A stretch of 64,000 nucleotides of DNA from Streptomyces sp. R302. Its GTDB lineage: Bacteria; Actinomycetota; Actinomycetes; Streptomycetales; Streptomycetaceae. Position 1 is the first letter of the stretch. The number at the start of each line of letters is the position of its first letter. Below are positions 59,056 to 64,000 of the stretch, in pieces. Location of the stretch: contig NZ_JABBGE010000007.1 of the NCBI RefSeq assembly GCF_012927245.1, positions 62,001-126,000 of the forward strand, in the 5' to 3' direction. The notes beneath the pieces were generated by a model that was not told the origin of the DNA, did not search any database, and saw only the letters and a list, made by a program, of their open reading frames with translations. The position numbers and the translations under genes are program-made.

Positions 59056-59928
59056 ATGCATCGCGATCCGATCGACAGCCCGGGCGACATTCCGGTGAGG
59101 ACGAGTCCGGGAGCGGCGCCGGGCCATCGCGGCGTCGACGCCCTGGCCCCACCCCCACAGCCGCCGGGCGCGCGCCTCGCGGCCGGGGGCGCCGGATCGG
59201 ACCGCGCGCCGGGCAGGGCGGCCGATTCCGCCGAGGCGGCCTTCGACGCGCTCTACCTGTCCACGGCGCCCGGCCTCACGCAGCAGGCGTACGTGCTGAC
59301 CGGCTGCCGCCGCCTCGCCTTCGAGTCGGCCGAGCAGGCGTTCCACCGCGCTTGGGAACAGTGGCCCGAGGTCGCGCACGATCCCGACCCCGAGGCATGG
59401 GTCAGGGCGCGGGCCCACGAGTACGCTCTCGCGCCCTGGCACCGCCTGCGCCCCGGCAGGCCCCGGCCCGATCCGTCGGCCGCCGACCCCGTCGTGCGCG
59501 TGCTCCTGGAACTCCCGCCGTGGCAGCGCCGAGCGGCGCTGCTGTGCGACGGCCTCGACCTGAGCGTCTCGGAAGCCGCCGCCGAGACGCACGCGACCAC
59601 CGCCGCCACCGCCGGCAGGCTGCGCCATGCCCGCGCCGTCATCAGCGGGCGGCTGCCCGACGGCGCCGCCGGCGCCCCGGACCACCCGCTCCGACGGCGC
59701 GTCAAGGACGCGTCGGCCGCCACCCTCGCCCAGCCCTGGTGCGTCCGCGCCGCGAGCGAGCGTCGGGCACGCGCTCTCACCCTCGTCGTGTTCGCGGCGA
59801 CCGCGGCCCTGGCCGCCCTCGCCGGCGCCTTCGCCCTCGCCCCGCCGACCGACAGGCCCGACGACGACAACGGCCGCTCGCCACACGCCCGTTCCCAGCC
59901 CGGCGACCCAGCGCACGGGACACGGTGA
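59056..59928 (+). CDS. Sigma-70-like protein with C-terminal membrane helix
   Basis: 290 residues from ATG 59056 (AAGGA 5 nt upstream). A Pro-rich leader, then a degenerate region 2 ('AFDALYLSTAPGLTQQAYVL') and 'FHRAWEQWPEVAHDPDPEAW'. A region-4-like HTH is 'ELPPWQRRAALLCDGLDLSV' with SEAAAETHATTAATAGRLRH. Near the end one membrane helix, 'ALTLVVFAATAALAALAGAF'. This resembles the degenerate ECF-like proteins of Streptomyces that are membrane-tethered; it may no longer be a true sigma factor. Seventeen-base tandem repeats overlap its stop codon. Confidence 0.72.
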   Translation: MHRDPIDSPGDIPVRTSPGAAPGHRGVDALAPPPQPPGARLAAGGAGSDRAPGRAADSAEAAFDALYLSTAPGLTQQAYVLTGCRRLAFESAEQAFHRAWEQWPEVAHDPDPEAWVRARAHEYALAPWHRLRPGRPRPDPSAADPVVRVLLELPPWQRRAALLCDGLDLSVSEAAAETHATTAATAGRLRHARAVISGRLPDGAAGAPDHPLRRRVKDASAATLAQPWCVRAASERRARALTLVVFAATAALAALAGAFALAPPTDRPDDDNGRSPHARSQPGDPAHGTR

Positions 59929-60000
59929 CGGCCGGGACGCGGTGACGGCCGGGACACAGTGACGGCGGGGACACAGTGACGGCCGGGGCACGGTGACGGG
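59920..60000. repeat. Five tandem ~17-bp repeats at the end of the sigma-like gene
   Basis: Units like ACACGGTGACGGCCGGG repeat about five times, the first containing the gene's TGA. The copies differ by one or two bases or by a one-base length change. Confidence 0.85.
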
Positions 60001-60122
60001 TCTCCGGGCCCTGACCGCTTCAGGTCCGTCCCCGAAACGTCACAACGCTGTCATCACAGCCGCGCCCCCGCCTCAGCCGACGCACCATGTTCCCAACCCA
60101 CCACCGCACACCCAGGGGAACC

Positions 60123-60551
60123 ATGCGCATCCGCACCGCAGCCGCCGTCGCCGTACTCGCCGTCGCCCTCGTCGGCTGCGGCACCGACTCCGACAGACAC
60201 AGGCCCACCACCGTCGAAATCCCCTCGCCCACGCACGCGCGTACGCCTCCTGCGACGGGCACCGCGCACACGGGTACCGGCGCCGGGAACGCCGGCATTC
60301 CGCCGGAGCCCACCGGCGCCCGGCGGGACGCCGTCCTCGCGGCCATCCGCGACGTCAACGCCGGCCTCGCCCATGACGAGGAGAAGGCCATCGACGCGGC
60401 CCGCAGCCAGTGCGCGGCCCTCGACGGCGGCGCGGCGGAGCCTGACCGCAGCGCCGTGCGACGGTTCTCCTACGACGGTGTCACGCTGACCCGTGACGAC
60501 GGGAGCCACCTCAACATCGGGCTGCGCAGGACGCTCTGCCCCGAGTCCTGA
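60123..60551 (+). CDS. Small predicted lipoprotein
   Basis: 142 residues from ATG 60123 with AGGGGAA upstream. Signal 'AAAVAVLAVALVGCGTDSDR' has lipobox LVGC. A Thr/Pro/Gly linker (PPATGTAHTGTGAGNAGIPP) precedes a small helical domain ('AAIRDVNAGLAHDEEKAIDA') with two cysteines, 'SQCAAL' and 'RRTLCPES'. No family recognised. Confidence 0.75.
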   Translation: MRIRTAAAVAVLAVALVGCGTDSDRHRPTTVEIPSPTHARTPPATGTAHTGTGAGNAGIPPEPTGARRDAVLAAIRDVNAGLAHDEEKAIDAARSQCAALDGGAAEPDRSAVRRFSYDGVTLTRDDGSHLNIGLRRTLCPES

Positions 60552-60555
60552 GGCA

Positions 60556-61026
60556 TCAGCCCGCGGGTGGGGCGTCGCGGCTCCTGACCTGGCTGAGCAG
60601 CTCGTCCAGGTCGACGTACTCGGTCTCGCCGCCCGCCGGGACGATCGCGTACGAGGCCGCGAGGAACTGCTCGATGACGGGCTTCGGCGCGTGGAACGTC
60701 ACCGGGCAGCCCGGTGGGTGCAGCCAGAAGTAGACGACGTCATGGGCGGGGTCGAACGACGGATGGACGGAGACGTCGCCCGGACCCGCCCAACCGTGGA
60801 GCCCCTGGGCGAGGAGGTCGCGGGCGAAGACCCACGTGACCGGCGTGGGGAGGTCGACCTGGCAGTCCAGGTGCACCGCGTACGGATCCCTGCGGTGATA
60901 GCGCAGCCGGGCGGGTACGGGCGCCGTCCGGTCCGGGGCGGTGTACGCCGCCAGGGTCAGGGGGACGACGCAGTCGGGGGCCTGCGCTGCGCCGCAGGGC
61001 CCCTTCTTCGGCTTCCGGCCGGTCAC
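60556..61026 (-). CDS. SsgA-family sporulation/cell-division regulator
   Basis: 156 residues from GTG 61026, overlapping the upstream stop (GTGA), SD GGAG. The SsgA-like core is clear: 'PVPARLRYHRRDPYAVHLDC', 'TPVTWVFARDLLAQGLHGWA', 'GPGDVSVHPSFDPAHDVVYF', 'PPGCPVTFHAPKPVIEQFLA'. SsgA-like proteins are specific to sporulating actinomycetes and help position or build septa and guide peptidoglycan remodelling. Which SALP this is (SsgA to SsgG) cannot be settled. The N-terminal ~20 residues are Lys/Gly/Pro-rich. Confidence 0.9.
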   Translation of the reverse strand: MTGRKPKKGPCGAAQAPDCVVPLTLAAYTAPDRTAPVPARLRYHRRDPYAVHLDCQVDLPTPVTWVFARDLLAQGLHGWAGPGDVSVHPSFDPAHDVVYFWLHPPGCPVTFHAPKPVIEQFLAASYAIVPAGGETEYVDLDELLSQVRSRDAPPAG

Positions 61027-61268
61027 CGGCGCTCCACCCCCGACACCACGCCCCGCGCGCCGCGGGAGACGGGGACGAGTTCCGGCAGGACCGGGACGAT
61101 CCGAGTCGGGGTGACGGAGACGAGCGCCAGCGGGCGGTCCTGGGCCGCCGCCCCCGGGACGAACCGCCCGCTCTCGAGCCACTGACAGGCGAGCGCGGCA
61201 AAGATCGGAGACTCGCGCAGAACCGTTTCGTCCAGGGCTAGGACGGTGACGCGAGGGTAGGAAGTCAT
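61023..61268 (-). CDS. 81-residue protein coupled to the SsgA-like gene
   Basis: ATG 61268, stop overlaps the SsgA-like GTG. 'MTSYPRVTVLALDETVLRES' then PIFAALACQWLESGRFVPGA, and 'RPLALVSVTPTRIVPVLPEL'. Not similar to a family I know, but its good codon bias, the overlap and the strand suggest a real gene. Likely co-regulated with the SsgA-like protein. Confidence 0.68.
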   Translation of the reverse strand: MTSYPRVTVLALDETVLRESPIFAALACQWLESGRFVPGAAAQDRPLALVSVTPTRIVPVLPELVPVSRGARGVVSGVERR

Positions 61269-61515
61269 GCCCGAGGAAACGATGCTGCAAGATCTCGGTA
61301 ACTCCCTGAGTCAACCCTCCTTGACATCCGAGACGGACCCTCCGAGCAATTCACCCACTCGCCCCCTCGACCACCCCTCGCCTGCCCCTCACCCGCCCCT
61401 CGCTCACCCCTCCACCACGTCACGCATTCCGCTCAGACGTTTGAGAGACGGAATCCGCATCCCCCTATCAGGCGAAGTGATCACCCATTGGTGGTGCGAC
61501 CTTCCCCCGACCTCG

Positions 61516-61567
61516 GTCGTTAGGTGGGCATGACGTCGGAAGGGGTGTTTGCAGAAAGGGTTCTTCT
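61516..61567 (+). promoter_or_regulatory. Shared upstream element, copy 2 (before DUF2637 gene)
   Basis: GTCGTTAGGTGGGCATGA followed by AGAAAGGGTTCTTC, matching the copy at 58847 in both blocks and in spacing (37 versus 38 bp). It sits 110-160 bp before the DUF2637 start. The AGAAAGGG also lies 7 nt before the small ORF at 61568 and could be its Shine-Dalgarno sequence. Confidence 0.55.
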
Positions 61568-61651
61568 ATGGAACGCGGTCACACACACGAGTTAACCGGA
61601 GAAGATCACGTGCGCGCCTCCGCACTCCGTGCTCTCGACGGACCGATCTGA
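61568..61651 (+). CDS. Possible 27-residue upstream ORF containing a TTA codon
   Basis: ATG 61568, MERGHTHELTGEDHVRASAL then RALDGPI, stop 61649-61651, 23 bp before the DUF2637 start. It has an AAAGGG ribosome site. Codon 9 is TTA, which in Streptomyces needs the bldA tRNA, so translation would be growth-phase dependent. Too short to prove by itself. Confidence 0.35.
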   Translation: MERGHTHELTGEDHVRASALRALDGPI

Positions 61652-61674
61652 AACAAGGGCACGAAGAAAGTCAG

Positions 61675-62577
61675 ATGGACTGGTACAGAGAAAAGCCGAA
61701 CTTCTACATCCCGCAGCACCCCATGGAGCCGGTGCGGGAGACGCCGCAGTACCCCGGCGTGGGGCGCGACACCTCGCCGTATCCCACGGGCTCGGGCTGG
61801 AACGTGCGGGAGTACCCGGGCATGGGGGACGACGTCCCTGCGTACGCCGCGGGTCCGGTGCGGGAGATGCCGCAGCACCCCGGGGCGGGGCGTGACGTTC
61901 CGCTCTATCCCCCGCGCTCCGGGCACGACGAGCGCGTCCCGTACGACAGTGGCCCCGTTCCCACCCGGCAGCCCTGGGACGACAACGGGCTCGACACCAC
62001 GATGAGTCACAGGAATCTGGAGGAGGAGCTGGCCCACCTGCTGGCCGCGGAGCCGGCGCCGCCGCCGCAGGACGCCGACCCGATGGACCGCCAGGCGCCC
62101 AGGATCGACCGGCGGCGCACCCGGCCCAGACCGCAGTTCCTCGGCCTCTACCGGCGCATCACCCAGGTGACGGCGCTCTTCGCCGCCATCGCGCTGTGCG
62201 CGGCATGTCTCCTCGTGTGGTCCATCGCCTATACGTACGGGCAACTGTCGGAGACCGCGGCGTCCGTACTCCCGATGGACCTCGCTCTCTGGTGGCCGCT
62301 CACGCTGTACGGCCCCTGGTCCGTCGCGGCCCTCTCGGTTCTACGGGCGGCCGTACAGCGACAGCCCGCGAAGCGCTCCTGGGGAGTGCTCCTCGTGACC
62401 TCGGCCATGGCGGTGGCCCTGTGCGTGAGCCACTCGTCCCGCTCGGTGCTGGCGTACGTGACACTCGGGATTCCGCCGATCACGTCCCTGGTGTGCTTCT
62501 GGGAGCTCGTCGGCCAGTTCTCCTGCGAGCGCCGGACCCGGCGGAGGTCTCGCGTCCCGCAGCCCTCCAAGGCATGA
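61675..62577 (+). CDS. DUF2637 membrane protein
   Basis: 300 residues from ATG 61675 (MDWYREKPNFYIPQHPMEPV). The first ~140 residues are Pro/Tyr/Gly-rich with three imperfect repeats ('VRETPQYPGVGRDTSPYPTG', 'VREYPGMGDDVPAYAAGP', 'VREMPQHPGAGRDVPLYPPR'), then a charged linker. The DUF2637 core follows with four membrane helices: 'TALFAAIALCAACLLVWSIA', 'WWPLTLYGPWSVAALSVLRA', 'GVLLVTSAMAVALCVSHSSR', 'VLAYVTLGIPPITSLVCFWE'. DUF2637 proteins are common on Streptomyces chromosomes and plasmids; some relate to plasmid spread. A hairpin terminator follows. Confidence 0.85.
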   Translation: MDWYREKPNFYIPQHPMEPVRETPQYPGVGRDTSPYPTGSGWNVREYPGMGDDVPAYAAGPVREMPQHPGAGRDVPLYPPRSGHDERVPYDSGPVPTRQPWDDNGLDTTMSHRNLEEELAHLLAAEPAPPPQDADPMDRQAPRIDRRRTRPRPQFLGLYRRITQVTALFAAIALCAACLLVWSIAYTYGQLSETAASVLPMDLALWWPLTLYGPWSVAALSVLRAAVQRQPAKRSWGVLLVTSAMAVALCVSHSSRSVLAYVTLGIPPITSLVCFWELVGQFSCERRTRRRSRVPQPSKA

Positions 62578-62651
62578 CGAACCCCCGGAAGAATCCCCGG
62601 AAGGAACCACCCGACCTCCACTGAGGGACCGCCGAGAAGCTCCTCAGCAGA

Positions 62652-62682
62652 AACGGTTCGCCGACTCCCCCGGCGAACCGTT
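62652..62682. terminator. Hairpin terminator after the DUF2637 gene
   Basis: AACGGTTCGCC and GGCGAACCGTT, 11-bp perfect stem with a 9-nt loop, 75 bp after the stop, followed by repeated GTTCC units (62680-62720). Confidence 0.8.
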
Positions 62683-62756
62683 CCATTCCGTTCCAGCCAG
62701 TTCCGTTCCGTTCCAATCCGTCCGTACGCGACTAAGGGCTGTCCCGTAAAGGCCCC

Positions 62757-63311
62757 TCATAGCTCAGGGAACGGCAGGGTGTCGTCCATCATCTGCAACA
62801 ACTTCCGAGCAGGTGTCGCTTCCTCTGGCCGTACGGAGGAGACGACGCTCTCGATGACTGACCGGCCTACGTACACGGCTGCCCTTGAGGCCGTCTCCCA
62901 GCCGGTTTGCTGCCGGTAGCTCGCATCGTGTTTGCGGTCCTGGGTCGCCGAAGCGGCGGAGTGCCACTGGTCGGTCTGGTAGATGCTTCCCAGCAGGTCT
63001 AGCAACTCGGCCTTGCAGGCCACGTGCGGGGACCCGGCCAGTTCGAGAAGGAACGGGACGGTGGGAGCTGTCGCCTCGCCGACAACGAACCCCAGCGCGC
63101 AGATGGCATCGCCCAGGTCATCGATGGCGATGCGGGCCGTGTCCTCGTCCCCGTATGCGATCCGGGACAGCAGAGGGGGGATACCGCCGGCTGCGGCGCC
63201 CGTCGCGTCGCGCAGTTCTCCCCAGCGGACCGCGGAAAGGCTCCTCAACAGACTTCCCACACCCTGCTCCTCATCAGATCCTCGTGCCGGCCCCGGCGGT
63301 GCCTTGAACAT
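62757..63311 (-). CDS. HEAT-repeat-like hypothetical protein
   Basis: 184 residues. Helical pairs such as 'RIAIDDLGDAICALGFVVGE', 'TAPTVPFLLELAGSPHVACK' and 'AELLDLLGSIYQTDQWHSAA' have the look of HEAT or armadillo repeats. Such proteins are scaffold-like and common as orphans in Streptomyces. C-terminal 'TPARKLLQMMDDTLPFPEL'. No partner visible; the right neighbour is an insertion sequence. Confidence 0.72.
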   Translation of the reverse strand: MFKAPPGPARGSDEEQGVGSLLRSLSAVRWGELRDATGAAAGGIPPLLSRIAYGDEDTARIAIDDLGDAICALGFVVGEATAPTVPFLLELAGSPHVACKAELLDLLGSIYQTDQWHSAASATQDRKHDASYRQQTGWETASRAAVYVGRSVIESVVSSVRPEEATPARKLLQMMDDTLPFPEL

Positions 63312-63394
63312 GGTGCAGCTATGGGTGAGGCCCTGGCCAGACGACCTTTGACCGGGTGGTGTAACAGGCCACCGGCTGGCGCCATGATCTTGCT

Positions 63395-64000
63395 GTGACT
63401 GGAGTGATCACGGCGTCGGCCTCGTCCTGGATAGCCCCGTTCACCGGGCTGAGCCCGCGTTGCTTCGGCAAGCTGGTGACTGCGCTGCGCCGAGAGGGAG
63501 CCGACGAGGTGCGGCGGGGCCGGCCGTGGGGGCTGCCGCTGGAGGACCGGGTGCTGCTGGTCACGGCGTACTGGCGCACCAACTTGACGCTGCGCCAGCT
63601 TGCCCCGCTCTTCGGGGTGTCGAAGTCCGCGGCCGACCGCGTCATTAAACACATCGGCCCCCTGCTCGCGCTCCGGCCGCGCAAGCGGTTCCGCAGGGAC
63701 ACTGTGCTCGTCGTGGACGGCACCCTGGTGCCCACCCGGGACCACACGGTGGCGGAGCAGTCCAAGAACTATCGGTACTCGACGAATCACCAGGTCGTGA
63801 TCGATGCCGATACCCGCCTGGTCGTCGTGGTCGGCCAGCCGCTCGCCGGGAACCGCAACGACTGCAAGGCGTGGGAGGAATCTGGCGCCAAGGCCTCCGT
63901 CGGCAGCACCACGACGATCGCCGACGGCGGCTACCCGGGCACCGGACTTGTCATGCCTCACCGTCGGCGAAAGGGCGAAGAGCTACCCAAGTGGAAGGAG
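63395..64000 (+). CDS. IS5-family (DDE_Tnp_4-like) transposase, right end cut
   Basis: 202 codons are visible from GTG 63395, open to the window end. N-terminal HTH-like part ('GLPLEDRVLLVTAYWRTNLT', LRQLAPLFGVSKSAADRVIK), first catalytic Asp in 'TVLVVDGTLVPTRDHTVAEQ', second in 'STTTIADGGYPGTGLVMPHR' and 'KNYRYSTNHQVVIDADTRLV' between. The third acidic residue lies outside. No frameshift is seen, so it may be active. The left end is probably near 63330 (GGCCCTGGCCAGACGACC), but the matching right repeat is out of view. Confidence 0.88.
   Translation, partial: MTGVITASASSWIAPFTGLSPRCFGKLVTALRREGADEVRRGRPWGLPLEDRVLLVTAYWRTNLTLRQLAPLFGVSKSAADRVIKHIGPLLALRPRKRFRRDTVLVVDGTLVPTRDHTVAEQSKNYRYSTNHQVVIDADTRLVVVVGQPLAGNRNDCKAWEESGAKASVGSTTTIADGGYPGTGLVMPHRRRKGEELPKWKE

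Noticed and set aside
61267..61533. 88-codon plus-strand ORF in the gap before DUF2637
   Set aside because: Pro/Ser-rich, overlaps the start of the minus-strand 81-residue gene, and ends in the shared upstream element.

Overview
The window is high-GC actinobacterial DNA, almost certainly from a Streptomyces chromosome. Signs of this are the strong G/C bias at third codon positions, many GTG starts, ATGA/GTGA start-stop overlaps, a sporulation-type SsgA-like gene, and families typical of the genus (ALF-repeat proteins, DUF6247, DUF2637, DUF4291, an ECF41/SigJ-type sigma factor). No rRNA, tRNA or CRISPR array was found. The density of broken genes, two transposase loci and many species-variable genes suggest an accessory or decaying region such as a chromosome arm; that placement is an inference.

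Layout. 0-4 kb: two tandem secreted ALF-repeat proteins and a lipoprotein. 4-13.3 kb: small metabolic and transport genes (LLM oxidoreductase, GNAT, secreted ParB/Srx-like protein, LysE-type exporter with its divergent LysR regulator, DoxX, YbdK-type ligase, VOC protein) interrupted by two regulator/oxidoreductase remnants. 13.2-14.6 kb: a PucR-type regulator coupled to a 50-residue membrane peptide. 14.7-25.6 kb: a DUF3068 gene, then a tightly coupled seven-gene operon: GT4 glycosyltransferase, methyltransferase, AftD-type GT-C protein of 1413 residues, HxxxDG acyltransferase, second methyltransferase, EamA-like membrane protein and Trm112-like protein. It resembles the mycobacterial AftD/DUF3068 envelope gene set and looks like an envelope glycoconjugate pathway.

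25.6-30.2 kb: a DyP peroxidase with four unusual C-terminal repeats, divergent from a secreted radical-copper oxidase that keeps all predicted copper ligands. 30.3-33.9 kb: a DUF6247/RelE-like toxin-antitoxin candidate, then an insertion-sequence graveyard. 33.8-38.2 kb: HAD, HIT and SRPBCC proteins and a serine/threonine kinase fused to a partial MFS transporter. 38.3-40.3 kb: a decayed Rrf2-NIPSNAP locus. 40.3-43.6 kb: split NHEJ genes (LigD polymerase, ligase with mutated catalytic lysine, phosphoesterase) beside an HhH-GPD glycosylase.

43.6-50.5 kb: cupin, serine hydrolase with divergent TetR regulator, decayed AraC/oxidoreductase pair, WS/DGAT-like acyltransferase, methyltransferase and membrane pair, and a dead dienelactone hydrolase. 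50.6-54.7 kb: a likely SigJ/ECF41 module: FAD oxidoreductase behind a CRP-like palindrome, a membrane protein with sixteen 48-bp repeats, and the sigma factor. 54.8-63.4 kb: TetR remnant, secreted PLD-like protein, DUF4291, a four-CxxC protein, a membrane-tethered sigma-like protein, lipoprotein, SsgA-like pair, DUF2637 protein and a HEAT-like protein. The window ends inside an IS5-family transposase.

The clearest cross-window pattern is repeated gene loss at divergent regulator/oxidoreductase pairs. Three remnants (TetR/SDR, MmyB-type/ADH, AraC/quinone oxidoreductase) share one geometry: the 5' ends of both genes are gone and the 3' ends survive. A second pattern is the frequency of short, in-frame tandem duplications inside otherwise unrelated genes.
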